64,000 nt of DNA from Pseudomaricurvus alkylphenolicus (GTDB taxonomy: Bacteria > Pseudomonadota > Gammaproteobacteria > Pseudomonadales > Cellvibrionaceae): NCBI RefSeq assembly GCF_011683955.1, contig NZ_JAAQPI010000013.1, forward strand, positions 160,807 through 224,806, read 5' to 3'. The translations under genes and the position numbers were made by a program. The notes beneath the pieces were generated by a model. It saw only the letters and a list, made by a program, of their open reading frames with translations, had not been told where the DNA came from and searched no databases. Positions 1 to 9,528 of the stretch are shown in pieces. The first letter of the stretch is position 1. Each line of letters opens with the position of its first letter.

Positions 1-2
1 TG

Positions 3-500
3 GACAAACGCTTGCGCGATGTTTGGTCCCGCTCCAGTGAGATTGCCGGCATTTGTCACGTATTGTGCAAACATCGTACAAACCTGCGCCCTGATCAGGC
101 GACCCTTGCGGGACTGATTCACAAGATTGGCGTTTTACCCATTCTCACCTACGCCGAAGAAAGTCCGGCTTTGCTTAAAGACGCCATTACCCTGGATCGT
201 GTGATCGACACACTGCAGTCCGCTATTGGTGATCTGATTCTGAAAACCTGGGATTTCCCTGAAGAATTGCGCCGGGTACCCAGCCTGCATATGAAGTTTA
301 CCCGCGAAGCCGATGAGCCCGACTACGCCGATATCGTGACCGTGGCCATGTTGCAGAGTTACATGGGCAGCGACCACATGCTGGCCAAGATCGATTACTC
401 AAAGGTGACGGCATTTGCCCGTCTTGGCCTGGATGCCAGCGGTGAGGAAGAGGAAGACCTGAGCGAAGAAATGGAAGCCGCGATGCAGCTTCTCTCCTGA
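3..500 (+). CDS. HDOD domain protein, C-terminal part (cut by window start)
   Basis: The reading frame is open from the first bases of the window, so the true start lies upstream and only the last 165 or so residues are seen. The helical segment around AGLIHKIGVLPIL is the HDOD version of the HD-domain GLLHDIG motif, with the metal-binding HD pair degenerated to HK, as is usual for HDOD proteins. The C-terminus is acidic (a run of Glu/Asp near GEEEEDLSEE). HDOD proteins are usually signalling or regulatory modules without hydrolase activity. Any N-terminal partner domain is outside the window. Confidence 0.75.
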   Translation, partial: DKRLRDVWSRSSEIAGICHVLCKHRTNLRPDQATLAGLIHKIGVLPILTYAEESPALLKDAITLDRVIDTLQSAIGDLILKTWDFPEELRRVPSLHMKFTREADEPDYADIVTVAMLQSYMGSDHMLAKIDYSKVTAFARLGLDASGEEEEDLSEEMEAAMQLLS

Positions 501-522
501 TCCCCAGCGCTCCTGCGGCTCT

Positions 523-1221
523 TTAAACGAGAGCCACCTCGGGCACGGACCAGTCAATGGGTGCTTGCCCGCGCTGCTGCAGCCACTCGTTGGCCTTGGA
601 AAAGTGCCCATTACCCAAAAATCCGCGATGAGCGGACAAGGGAGATGGGTGCGGCGATTTCAGCACGCAGTGCCGCCCTGTGTCGATCATCTTACCCTTC
701 TTTTGTGCATAGCTGCCCCACAGCAAAAACACCAGGCCTTCCCGCTCACGGCTCAAGACATCAACAATTCGATCGGTAAATGTCTCCCAGCCCTGCCCCT
801 GGTGAGCGCCGGCGTTGCCCTGCTCAACCGTCAAGGTGGCGTTAAGCAATAAAACCCCTTGCTCTGCCCAACTCTGCAAACACCCATGGCTGGGAATGGG
901 AATGCCAAGGTCACGCTCAATTTCCTTGTAGATGTTCGCCAGGCTCGGGGGTGTTCGCACACCGGGAAGCACGGAGAAGCACAATCCATGAGCCTGTCCC
1001 GGCCCGTGGTAGGGATCCTGTCCCAGAATGACCACTTTGACATCTTCAAACGGTGTCGAATCGAGAGCATTAAAGATTTGACCACCGGGCGGGTATATTA
1101 CCGCGCCTTCGCTTTTGCGCTGCTGCAGAAACTGCTTCAGCGAGTGCATGTAGGGCTGCTGGAATTCCGGCTCCAACCGGTTCAACCACGAAGGATGCAG
1201 GCGGATAATGGGTGCATTCAT
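523..1221 (-). CDS. ung: Uracil-DNA glycosylase
   Basis: Family 1 uracil-DNA glycosylase, which removes uracil from DNA to start base-excision repair. The water-activating motif GQDPYH is present (in [17 protein letters not shown]), as is the late [11 protein letters not shown] segment that forms the minor-groove Leu loop. Length (about 232 residues) is normal. A GTG at 1236 would add five residues (MNVIP). The ATG at 1221 ([12 protein letters not shown]) is preferred because of its initiation codon, but neither has a strong Shine-Dalgarno sequence. The gene converges with the HDOD gene. Confidence 0.95.
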   Translation of the reverse strand: MNAPIIRLHPSWLNRLEPEFQQPYMHSLKQFLQQRKSEGAVIYPPGGQIFNALDSTPFEDVKVVILGQDPYHGPGQAHGLCFSVLPGVRTPPSLANIYKEIERDLGIPIPSHGCLQSWAEQGVLLLNATLTVEQGNAGAHQGQGWETFTDRIVDVLSREREGLVFLLWGSYAQKKGKMIDTGRHCVLKSPHPSPLSAHRGFLGNGHFSKANEWLQQRGQAPIDWSVPEVALV

Positions 1222-1376
1222 GGGAATCACATTCACTCAAAAATTTTGCGACAGTCTACTTAGTGTCGTCGATGCTGTCCAAGCACCCTTGTTTTGCGTT
1301 GCCGCGATCAACCCCATGACTCCCGGGCCAAGCTCAGGTAGAATGCGCGGCTTTGGATAGCCTTCAGCCAGCGCCT

Positions 1377-2210
1377 ATGCACCTGTTTGTCGATAATTTA
1401 ATCAACATTGACTTCAGCTTTCTTCATCCCGAAAGGGGATTGCTGGGGGAAACCTGGCTGGCCAGTACCGAACTCATCGGCGATCTGGACGACCAGGGCA
1501 TGGTGTGCGACTTCGGTATCGTTAAAAAAACACTGCGTGAGTGGTTGGATGACGAGATTGACCACCGCCTGCTGGTACCGACTCAATCGCCCCTTCTGGA
1601 GCTGCATCGCAATGGCGATCGCATCAGCCTGGCATGGACGTTTGGCGACCACAAACTACAGTGCAGCGGCCCGGCCGACGCGTTTGCATTGGTAGAGGCT
1701 GAGGAAATCACCCCTGCCCAGGTGGCGGATTGGTGCAAGCAGCAATTGCAGACACTGCTGCCAGCCACACTGGATTCGCTGCAGCTGGGCTTCGATACGG
1801 AATTTATAGCCGGCGACTACTACCACTACAGCCATGGACTGAAGAAGCACGATGGCAATTGCCAACGTATCGCCCACGGCCACAGGTCCCAGATCCATAT
1901 CTGGCGTAACGATATCCCGGCACCCGAGCTGGAAGCCCAATGGGCACAGCAATTTTGCGACATCTACATCGGCACCCGTGAAGACGTCGTTCAACACGAC
2001 GATAATCAACTGCGCTTTGCCTATACTACTTCCCAGGGCGCCTTTGAACTGTGCCTGCCCGAACACTGCTGCTATCTGATCGACAGCGACTCCACGGTGG
2101 AGCTTATTGCCACCCATATCGCCGACCAGCTGAAACAGCAATTCCCCGCCGACCGGCTGAAGGTCAAGGCATTTGAAGGCATGGGTAAGGGCGCATTGGT
2201 GTTGCGCTAA
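1377..2210 (+). CDS. Two-domain 6-pyruvoyl-tetrahydropterin synthase / QueD-like protein
   Basis: About 277 residues, twice the length of a normal QueD. The N-terminal half (GLLGETWLAS, GMVCDFGIVKK, DHRLLVP) and the C-terminal half (YYHYSHGLKKHDGNCQRIAHGHRS) each resemble the PTPS/QueD T-fold. The Cys and clustered His residues of a zinc site are evident only in the C-terminal half. The ATG at 1377 is chosen over an upstream TTG at 1353 because the family homology begins at MHLFVDNL. QueD acts in queuosine synthesis; whether this double-domain form does so is uncertain, and no other que gene is nearby. It is followed by rapA after a short gap. Confidence 0.75.
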   Translation: MHLFVDNLINIDFSFLHPERGLLGETWLASTELIGDLDDQGMVCDFGIVKKTLREWLDDEIDHRLLVPTQSPLLELHRNGDRISLAWTFGDHKLQCSGPADAFALVEAEEITPAQVADWCKQQLQTLLPATLDSLQLGFDTEFIAGDYYHYSHGLKKHDGNCQRIAHGHRSQIHIWRNDIPAPELEAQWAQQFCDIYIGTREDVVQHDDNQLRFAYTTSQGAFELCLPEHCCYLIDSDSTVELIATHIADQLKQQFPADRLKVKAFEGMGKGALVLR

Positions 2211-2260
2211 ACCCGACTCAATCGCCGCCCCTCTTTTTGTGACAACCAGAGGTTTATCCT

Positions 2261-5101
2261 TTGTCAGATTCTATTTCAGGACAATTTGTTCTCGGCCAGC
2301 GCTGGATCAGCAACACCGAAGCTGAGCTGGGCCTGGGTATCGTCAGCGATACCGATCACCGCTTTGTCAATATCACTTTCCCCGCTGCCGGTGAGCAACG
2401 GGTTTACGCCAAGAACAACGCCCCGTTAACAAGGGTTCAGTACCGCATCGGTGAACAGGTGCAAAATATCGAAGGCGAAACCCTGCGCATTGAATCCGTG
2501 GAGGAAGAGCACGGCTATCTGACCTATTTCGGCCGCGGCGCTGATGACGGCGACCTGAGCTGGGGCGAGATAGAACTCGATTGCTTTGTCCAGTTCAGCA
2601 AACCACAGGACCGGTTATTTGCCGGGCAGATCGACAAGATCAGAGACTTTCGCTTACGCCACTCAACGCTGCTGCAACAGCAGCGTCTGGCGCAGATGAA
2701 CGCTACCGGCCTGATCGGCCCACGGGTACAGCTCCTGCATCACCAGCTGTATATTGCTCACGAAGTGGGCGGACGATTTGCGCCCAGGGTATTGCTGGCG
2801 GATGAAGTCGGTCTCGGCAAAACCATTGAGGCCGGTCTGATCATTCACCAGCAGTTGGTTAAAGGACTGAGCCAGCGTGTACTGATCGCTGTGCCCGAAA
2901 ACCTTACCCACCAGTGGCTGGTGGAAATGCTGAGGCGCTTTAACCTGTCCTTCACGTTACTGGATGAAGCACGATGCCAGGCCCTGGAGCAGATTGACGA
3001 ATTTGAAGAGAGCGGAGACAGCGAAGACATTCCCGGCAACGGAGACAATCCGTTTGAAAGCGCCCAGTTGATTCTCTGCAGCCTGCCGCTACTGACGGAA
3101 AATGGCGAACGTCTGCAGCAGGCGTTGGCCTGCGATTGGGACCTGCTGATTGTCGACGAAGCTCATCACCTGCAGTGGCACGAAAATGAGCAGTGCCCCG
3201 CCTACGACTGCGTCGAGCAACTGGCCCGCATTGCCCGCGGCCTGCTGTTGTTAACCGCCACACCGGAACAGCTCGGCCTCGACAGCCACTTCGCCCGCCT
3301 GCGTTTGCTGGATCCTGATCGCTATTTCGATTTCGACACCTTCAAACAGGAACAGAGCCAGTTCCAGAGTGTGAATCACCTGGTGCAGCGCCTTCTGTCG
3401 AGCGATGACAGCGCCAGCCTGCTTCAGGACGACGCCTCCATGCAGGCCCTGGAAGAGCGCCTGGGTGCAACCGCACTGGACCAGTTGCGAGATCAGGATA
3501 ATGAAGATTGCCGCGACAACTTGGTCAATCAACTGCTGGACCGCCATGGCACGGGCCGGGTTTTGTTCCGCAACACCCGCAGCGGTGTGCTCGGATTCCC
3601 CCAGCGCCAGCTGATACCTCACGAACTGGCGCCCACGACGCCTGACGCCAGCTTTGCTGATACTGCAAGAGTCCAGTGGTTAACCCAATGGCTAAAGGCC
3701 AACCGCAAAGAAAAGGTGTTAATCATCTGTTCCAGCGCAGATATGGCGCAGGATCTGGAAACCCACCTCAATCTCCGCTGTGGTGTTCGCAGCGCGGTGT
3801 TCTTTGAAGGGCTGAGCCTGCTGGAGCGCGATCGCGCTGCCGCCTATTTTGCCGACGAAGAAGACGGTGCCCAAGTATTGGTGTGTTCAGAGATTGGTAG
3901 CGAGGGACGTAACTTTCAGTTCGCTCACCAACTGGTGATGTTTGATCTGCCCCAAAACCCCGATCTTATCGAGCAGCGTATCGGCCGTTTGGACCGCATC
4001 GGCCAGACTCAAACCGTGCAGATCCATGTGCCCTTTGAGTCCGATAGCGCCGACGCAAGATTGCTACAATTTCTGCACCTGGGCCTGAATTGCTTTGAGC
4101 AGGTTTGCCCGGCAGGACAGGCGCTGTTTGATGAATTTTGCGAGCAATTGCAGCCGCTTCTGGATGTGGATGCCAACCAATCCCTCAATGCGCTGATCGA
4201 ACGCGCCCGCAGCCGCACAGACGACCTGTTGGCCGAACTGAAAAATGGCCGCGATCGCCTGCTGGAACTCAACAGCTGCAAGACACCGGTGGCCGAGGCT
4301 CTGGTGGAGGAGCTCAGCCAGCTGGATCAAAGCGACGCACTCAAAGACTATATGGACAACGCCTTTGACATCTATGGGGTTGATCATGAACGCCACAGTG
4401 AGGATGCATTTGTCGCCCACCCCTCTGACCATATGCAGACCCATCATTTCCCCGGTCTGCCCGATGAAGGCATCACAGCGACCTATCATCGCGAACAGGC
4501 ATTGAGCCGCGAGGATATGCACTACCTTACCTGGGAGCACCCCATGGTTGCCGGTGTCATGGACATGGTGCTGAACAGTGAGCGGGGCAACACGGCGGTA
4601 TGCACCATGAAGCTGCCGCCACTGAAGCCCGGCAGCCTGTTAATAGAATCCCTGTTCCAATTCAGCTGCCCGGGTCCGCGTTCATTGCAGCTGCAACGCT
4701 TCTTCAGTGCCGGCTGCGTGCGATTGGTGGCGGATAACAATCTGAAGTCGCTCGGAGAGATCATTAGTAGCGAGCATTACAATAAGCTGGGCAAGACGGT
4801 AAAAATGGCCACGGCCAAACAGCTTGTTCAGCATGCGCGCACGGATATCGATCGCATTGTGACGCACCTGGAAGATCAGGCTAAGACTATGCAGACTGGC
4901 CTGGTTGAGGACGCCTGCCAGGCACTCAGCCGCCATTACGATCAGGAGTTGTCACGCCTGCGCGCCCTGGCCGAGATCAATCCTAATATTCGTGCCGAAG
5001 AGATCGAGCACCTGGAAACGCAGAAACAGGCGGGGCTGGAATATTTGCAGTCCGCCAAGCTGCGCCTGGATGCCATTCGGGTGGCGGTGATTACAGACTG
5101 A
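2261..5101 (+). CDS. rapA: RNA polymerase-associated helicase RapA (HepA)
   Basis: SWI2/SNF2-type ATPase that recycles RNA polymerase after transcription. The N-terminus (GQRWISNTEAELGLGIV) is characteristic of RapA. Walker A is LADEVGLGKTIEAG near residue 180 and the DEAH box is IVDEAHHLQW near residue 300. The helicase C domain carries CSEIGSEGRNFQFAH and LIEQRIGRLDRIGQTQTV near residues 545-590. At 946 residues it is close to the E. coli protein length. The start is a TTG at 2261, which gives the expected N-terminus. No in-frame ATG fits better. Confidence 0.96.
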   Translation: MSDSISGQFVLGQRWISNTEAELGLGIVSDTDHRFVNITFPAAGEQRVYAKNNAPLTRVQYRIGEQVQNIEGETLRIESVEEEHGYLTYFGRGADDGDLSWGEIELDCFVQFSKPQDRLFAGQIDKIRDFRLRHSTLLQQQRLAQMNATGLIGPRVQLLHHQLYIAHEVGGRFAPRVLLADEVGLGKTIEAGLIIHQQLVKGLSQRVLIAVPENLTHQWLVEMLRRFNLSFTLLDEARCQALEQIDEFEESGDSEDIPGNGDNPFESAQLILCSLPLLTENGERLQQALACDWDLLIVDEAHHLQWHENEQCPAYDCVEQLARIARGLLLLTATPEQLGLDSHFARLRLLDPDRYFDFDTFKQEQSQFQSVNHLVQRLLSSDDSASLLQDDASMQALEERLGATALDQLRDQDNEDCRDNLVNQLLDRHGTGRVLFRNTRSGVLGFPQRQLIPHELAPTTPDASFADTARVQWLTQWLKANRKEKVLIICSSADMAQDLETHLNLRCGVRSAVFFEGLSLLERDRAAAYFADEEDGAQVLVCSEIGSEGRNFQFAHQLVMFDLPQNPDLIEQRIGRLDRIGQTQTVQIHVPFESDSADARLLQFLHLGLNCFEQVCPAGQALFDEFCEQLQPLLDVDANQSLNALIERARSRTDDLLAELKNGRDRLLELNSCKTPVAEALVEELSQLDQSDALKDYMDNAFDIYGVDHERHSEDAFVAHPSDHMQTHHFPGLPDEGITATYHREQALSREDMHYLTWEHPMVAGVMDMVLNSERGNTAVCTMKLPPLKPGSLLIESLFQFSCPGPRSLQLQRFFSAGCVRLVADNNLKSLGEIISSEHYNKLGKTVKMATAKQLVQHARTDIDRIVTHLEDQAKTMQTGLVEDACQALSRHYDQELSRLRALAEINPNIRAEEIEHLETQKQAGLEYLQSAKLRLDAIRVAVITD

Positions 5102-5119
5102 CAGGGCCTCCGGGGCGAT

Positions 5120-5527
5120 CTAAGCGCATTCGAGCCAGACGTCCCGCACCCAGTACCAGACGTTTTCCCAAACATCCGGGTCGTAGTCGCCCCCGTATTG
5201 CCAGAGGCGAACTTCGCCGTCCTGGGCAACGCAATAATAGCCCTCACGGCATTCGCACAGCGCTACCATTTCCCGCGGCATTCCCTGTGACCAGGCCATG
5301 GCGGTCACTTCAGGCAGGTAAGTGTGGGACAGGGGGTCGGCCACGGTTACGGGCTCCAGGGTCCCGTAAACCACATCACTGGCCTCCATCAGGAATTCGC
5401 GAAACTCGGTGGGCAGAGGCATCAGAATCTGCTCCTGCGCCACGACCACCTGATCGTGCTCCGGCAACTCCAGCGGGACGGGCACAGACTCGGCAACCTC
5501 GTGCAGTTCGTCAATCAGATCCTGCAT
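5120..5527 (-). CDS. SMI1/KNR4 (SUKH) family protein
   Basis: About 135 residues. The pattern LPTEFREFLMEAS near the middle, then ALCECREGYYCVAQDGEVRLWQ, then a Trp-rich end (ENVWYWVRDVWLEC) matches the SUKH fold. SUKH proteins are often immunity partners of contact-dependent or polymorphic toxins, but many occur alone with unknown roles, and no toxin gene is adjacent here. The ATG at 5527 is chosen over a TTG at 5542 because GGAGGAG lies at ideal spacing before it. It converges with rapA, with about 18 bp between stops. Confidence 0.7.
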   Translation of the reverse strand: MQDLIDELHEVAESVPVPLELPEHDQVVVAQEQILMPLPTEFREFLMEASDVVYGTLEPVTVADPLSHTYLPEVTAMAWSQGMPREMVALCECREGYYCVAQDGEVRLWQYGGDYDPDVWENVWYWVRDVWLECA

Positions 5528-5596
5528 GCCTATCTCCTCCAATGCATCTTATTTTGAAGCTACTTTTTGACCCTTCATAATTGGTTCTTCAGGGCC

Positions 5597-5986
5597 CTAT
5601 TGGTTTCCGAGCAGGCCATCCTGCAACCGTACGATTTGCTCACCGTTGCTATCTATCCGGAAGAAATCATCCTGATTGCTGTACTCCGGTCCGGGATCAC
5701 ACTGTACGGGCAATCCAAAGGCCTCAAAAGCCGCGCGGGCACAGTCTACATCCGAGTTCCAGGGTGTATGGGGGGAATTGAACCAGATACCCACGTAGGG
5801 TCCACCCTCTATCCCGGTCTGGACAATAATCGGGATCTCTACCTCGTGTTCCAGCGTGCGGAACATACGCACCCCAGGCTGCGACTTGTCCACGGGCATT
5901 TCCTCAACAGGCCCCAGTAGACTCTTGATCCAGCCCAGCACCCGCTTGAGCACGGGCTCACGAATATAGATTTCGATGTCGTTCAT
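5597..5986 (-). CDS. Conserved hypothetical protein
   Basis: About 129 residues, starting MNDIEIYIREP. It is acidic and soluble, with no signal peptide or membrane segment. The sequence contains GGPYVGIWFNSPHTPWNSDVDC and ends with DDFFRIDSNGEQIVRL. I do not recognise a named family. A TTG at 6010 would add eight residues; neither start has a clear ribosome-binding site. It lies upstream of the SUKH gene on the same strand and may be co-transcribed with it (about 70 bp gap). Confidence 0.6.
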   Translation of the reverse strand: MNDIEIYIREPVLKRVLGWIKSLLGPVEEMPVDKSQPGVRMFRTLEHEVEIPIIVQTGIEGGPYVGIWFNSPHTPWNSDVDCARAAFEAFGLPVQCDPGPEYSNQDDFFRIDSNGEQIVRLQDGLLGNQ

Positions 5987-6124
5987 GTCAGTTTGAAAGA
6001 GAACCGCCAAAAGCGTGCACTATACGCCAATTGGCGGCCTTTCCTAAGCACTTTGGGCTATTTGTTTTGGCTCTGCCCTGCTAGAATCGCGACCGACCAA
6101 AAGCGGCAGGTTTGTGACAGTTTT

Positions 6125-6829
6125 ATGCAGCTCGACAGATTCTTTTCCCAAGCGGGTGACCGTTTCCAGTTTACCCGTGACCAGGCCAGCAGTTTCGCCA
6201 AGCAGATTGCCGACGATTTCAACCCGATTCACGATCCGGATGCCAAACGTTTCTGCGTGCCAGGCGATCTTTTGTTCGCTGTGGCCCTGTCCAAGTTGGG
6301 CCTCCATCAGAAGTTGCACGTACGCTTCAGTGACATGGTGACTGATGGGGTAGAACTGGCCTTTGCCGCCGGTGACGGCAGTGTGACCAACATCCAGGAT
6401 GACAACGGCAAGATCTACCTGTCCGTGGATGCCGCTGGAGAAAAGACCGATAGCGCCGACACGATTGAACATCTGACCCGCGAATACGTGGCCTTTTCAG
6501 GCAAAACCTTCCCCCATGTGCTGGTGCCACTCTGGAAACAACAATCGGTGATGGTTAACCCCGCCCGCCCGCTGGTCATCTACGAATCCATGAGCATTGA
6601 TCTGGATGATCTGGCATTTACCGAACCAACGCTGGAATTCTCGGGCTCCAGCCTGGAAGTGACTGGCAAACGTGGCACCGTAACCCTGGAATACCTTTTC
6701 AAGGAAGGAACTCGGGTGCTGGGACGCGGACAAAAACGCATGCTGCTGAGCGGGCTCAAACCCTACGATCAGGCCGCTATTGACGATCTGATTCGCTTCT
6801 ACGAGGATCGCAAGACAACCCTGGGCTGA
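6125..6829 (+). CDS. DUF3581 family protein
   Basis: 234 residues starting MQLDRFFSQAGDRFQF. The segment DDFNPIHDPDAKRFCVPGDLLFAVAL resembles the hydratase-type hotdog signature (D-x-N-P-x-H) of MaoC-like proteins, so a hotdog fold is a reasonable inference. The biochemical function is not established. The ATG at 6125 is preferred over an earlier in-frame TTG at 5993 because family homology begins there. Divergent from the hypothetical gene at 5597-5986. Confidence 0.75.
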   Translation: MQLDRFFSQAGDRFQFTRDQASSFAKQIADDFNPIHDPDAKRFCVPGDLLFAVALSKLGLHQKLHVRFSDMVTDGVELAFAAGDGSVTNIQDDNGKIYLSVDAAGEKTDSADTIEHLTREYVAFSGKTFPHVLVPLWKQQSVMVNPARPLVIYESMSIDLDDLAFTEPTLEFSGSSLEVTGKRGTVTLEYLFKEGTRVLGRGQKRMLLSGLKPYDQAAIDDLIRFYEDRKTTLG

Positions 6830-6850
6830 TACCCCCGCGCCTTCAAGTGG

Positions 6851-7750
6851 TCAGTCCGAAGGGGCATTGAGATGGTAGGCTTCACACAGCTGCAGCCAGC
6901 TCTGAATGCCTGGCCCGCGATACTTCTGCTTGTGCAGAATGATATAAAAGCGCCGATGCCAATCCCGCTGAGGCACGCGCAAATGCACCAGGCTCCCACG
7001 GCGAAAGGCGTCCCGCAAGGCAATGTCCGAGAGGCAGCCAATCCCCAGGCCCGCCTCCACCGCCCGCTTGATAGCCTCAGTATGCTGCAGTTCATGGCGC
7101 AGATTCAGATCCCCTAACAGACCGTGCATCGCACGATCGAAAGCCTGACGCGTCCCCGAGCCCGATTCTCGCACCACCCATTGGGCCTGAAGCAGATCCT
7201 CATCGCTGAGCTCACTTTTACTGGCCAGCGGGTGTTCGGGGGCACAAAAAACCATCAGGTCATCTTCTCGCCACGGCAGCACCTCCAGGTCCGAGTGCTG
7301 CAGTTCCCCTTCAATCAAGCCCACGTCCAACTCGTAGTTTTCAACCATTCGTGCAATGGTTTCCGTGTTCGCCACTTTCAATTGCACGTCGGCCCCATCG
7401 TGGCGGTTCATATAATCCGCCATCATCTGTACGGCCAGATAGTTGCCAATGGTCAGAGTTGCCCCAACCTTAAGCAACCCCAGATCCTGCTGCTGGGACA
7501 GATCCCGTTCAAACCCCTGGGCCTGCGCCAACAAAGACTCGGCTTTGGGTCTGAGCACCCTGCCCAATTCATTGAGCTGCAGGCGTTTGCCAACCCGGTC
7601 GAACAGCTGAATATCAAACTGTTGCTCCAGATCCCGCAAAGAGCTGCTGGCGGCGGATTGAGACATTGCCAGGCTCTCTGCGGCCCGGGTGATATTCTCG
7701 AAGTGAGCTGCCGCCAGGAATACTTCCAGTTGTCGCAACGAATAGCGCAT
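6851..7750 (-). CDS. finR: LysR-family regulator, FinR-like
   Basis: 299 residues. The N-terminal winged HTH (LRQLEVFLAAAHFENITRAAESLAMSQSAASSSLRDLE) is followed by a LysR substrate-binding domain. The gene is divergent from fpr with a 155-bp shared intergenic region. In Pseudomonas the LysR regulator FinR sits in this same position and activates fpr under superoxide or related stress. The name rests on the family plus that neighbourhood. Confidence 0.8.
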   Translation of the reverse strand: MRYSLRQLEVFLAAAHFENITRAAESLAMSQSAASSSLRDLEQQFDIQLFDRVGKRLQLNELGRVLRPKAESLLAQAQGFERDLSQQQDLGLLKVGATLTIGNYLAVQMMADYMNRHDGADVQLKVANTETIARMVENYELDVGLIEGELQHSDLEVLPWREDDLMVFCAPEHPLASKSELSDEDLLQAQWVVRESGSGTRQAFDRAMHGLLGDLNLRHELQHTEAIKRAVEAGLGIGCLSDIALRDAFRRGSLVHLRVPQRDWHRRFYIILHKQKYRGPGIQSWLQLCEAYHLNAPSD

Positions 7751-7905
7751 AGATGCTCCGGAGTGGGATTGCTAATTGGCAGATACCTGCAAAGGCAGCA
7801 TATCCAAAAAACCGATTAGAAAAATATAATTTACTCGTTTTACCAATATGCTAGCTCGGGCGTACAGTATTGGCAACAGGAACGATACAAACCGAGGAAA
7901 TTTAG

Positions 7906-8679
7906 ATGGCCAGCCTGACCACCGAACACGTAACCAGCATTCACCACTGGAACGATGACCTGTTCAGTTTCAAAACCAGCCGCAACCCCGGCCTGCGTTT
8001 TGAGAATGGCCACTTCGTAATGATGGGCTTGGAAGTGGAAGGCCGGCCACTGATGCGTGCTTACAGCATCGCCAGCGCCAACTATGACGACGAACTGGAG
8101 TTTTTCAGTATCAAGGTGCCCGACGGCCCTTTGACCTCCAGACTGCAGAACATCCGGGTTGGTGACCCTGTTCTGGTGAGCAGTAAACCCACCGGTACCT
8201 TGGTGGCCGACCACCTGTTACCCGGAAAGCATCTGTATCTGATCAGCACCGGCACAGGATTGGCACCATTTATGAGTATCATCCGTGATCCGGACATTTA
8301 TGATCGCTACGACAAAGTGATTCTTACACATGGTGTGCGCACCACCTCCGAACTGGCCTATCAGGAGGTGATACTCGACCAATTGCCCAATGATGAGTTC
8401 ATAGGCGATGTGGTCAAGGAAAAGTTGATCTACTACCCCACTGTCACGCGAGAAGATTTTGGCACCCAGGGTAGAATCACCGATCACATCCGAACTGGAA
8501 AATTGTTTTCGGATCTCGGCTTGCCGACACTCGATCCCGAACAGGATCGGTTTATGATCTGTGGCAGCCCTTCTATGCTCAAGGACACCTGCTCGATTTT
8601 GGATGCTGCCGGACTAAAGGAATCGCGTCATGGCCATCAAGGTCACTACGTGATTGAGCGGGCTTTTGTAGAGAAATAG
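7906..8679 (+). CDS. fpr: Ferredoxin-NADP+ reductase
   Basis: 257 residues, the usual length of bacterial Fpr. The FAD-binding motif RAYSIAS lies near residue 50, the NADP-binding STGTGLAPFMSI near residue 117, and MICGSPSML near residue 215. The C-terminal tail (GHYVIERAFVEK) is typical of subclass I bacterial FPRs. It transfers electrons between NADPH and ferredoxin or flavodoxin. SD GAGGAA precedes the ATG. Probably controlled by the divergent LysR gene. Confidence 0.95.
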   Translation: MASLTTEHVTSIHHWNDDLFSFKTSRNPGLRFENGHFVMMGLEVEGRPLMRAYSIASANYDDELEFFSIKVPDGPLTSRLQNIRVGDPVLVSSKPTGTLVADHLLPGKHLYLISTGTGLAPFMSIIRDPDIYDRYDKVILTHGVRTTSELAYQEVILDQLPNDEFIGDVVKEKLIYYPTVTREDFGTQGRITDHIRTGKLFSDLGLPTLDPEQDRFMICGSPSMLKDTCSILDAAGLKESRHGHQGHYVIERAFVEK

Positions 8680-8694
8680 CCCCACCATCGACAC

Positions 8695-9354
8695 TCAGGG
8701 CTGGCGCCCTTTCTTGCGGCGGACAATCTCTGCGGGAGAGAGGCGCTCACCAGAGGGCGCTGGCTGGGGATTACTTTCGCCATGGCGCGCCAGATATTCC
8801 TGCGCCACTTGTTCAGCGCGATCTGCGCGCTCCCAAGGCTGGCTGAACTCCCTGAATCGACGCAGCTTGCGCTCTAGCATGGAGTACACCTGATCCGCCA
8901 GAATCGCATCTTCACGGCGCAGATGGCCCAGATCCAGGGTAAACAGCTGCAGGCAGACCACGTCCGTCATATAGTGCAGCCCCTTGAGGCTGGCCAACTT
9001 CACAACCGGAAACTGCTCCTGCAAGCGCTCAGCTGCCAGGCTGTCTTGCAAGTCACTGTCGCGGGTGAGAAAACAATGTCTTTGGGGACAAAAATAGGCG
9101 AGCTTGGGGATTTCGCCTTTTTTGGCGGGATCGTAGTACAGGTAGAGCTCACTGGGTTTTAGAGTCGACTCCGCAATGCGAAAACTGACGCCGGGCTTGG
9201 GGTGAATACGGGGCAGATAGCGGTCTTGGCCTGAATCCCCGAGGCGATAGCGAACCACCAGCCTCCCCGATGGCCCGGTGTGAACAGCGAATCCTCTCTC
9301 TAACACCAGGCTAAAGAGATCAAAATGCTCCTGCTGGGTTTTGGTGGGCCCCAA
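8695..9354 (-). CDS. Hypothetical protein with basic C-terminus
   Basis: 219 residues from a TTG start with a strong GGGAGG ribosome-binding site seven bases upstream. It is soluble, with no signal peptide. Cys residues occur in YFCPQRHCFL (C-x4-C) near residue 130. The C-terminal 40 residues are Arg/Lys-rich and disordered in appearance, ending RRKKGRQP. I do not recognise the family. It converges with fpr (15 bp between stops). Confidence 0.6.
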   Translation of the reverse strand: MGPTKTQQEHFDLFSLVLERGFAVHTGPSGRLVVRYRLGDSGQDRYLPRIHPKPGVSFRIAESTLKPSELYLYYDPAKKGEIPKLAYFCPQRHCFLTRDSDLQDSLAAERLQEQFPVVKLASLKGLHYMTDVVCLQLFTLDLGHLRREDAILADQVYSMLERKLRRFREFSQPWERADRAEQVAQEYLARHGESNPQPAPSGERLSPAEIVRRKKGRQP

Positions 9355-9477
9355 TGGATTCCTCCCGACACTTGCCCGTTAACGGCCGCGCTGCCTGTTC
9401 ACTCCGTGAACCACAGCACTTTCCATCATCTTCTATCAAGATCCCTCAATATAAAGAATAGGACTCCCCATTAGAAA

Positions 9478-9507
9478 CAAAAATCCCCGCCATGGCGGGG
9501 ATTTTTG
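9478..9507. terminator. Intrinsic terminator, lysS end
   Basis: A perfect palindrome: AAAAATCCCCGCC, then the palindrome centre AT, then GGCGGGGATTTTT. It has flanking A and T runs on both strands, so it can terminate in either direction. It sits 22 bp beyond the lysS stop. Confidence 0.9.
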
Positions 9508-9528
9508 CGGTTGGCGTGAAAAGCGTCT

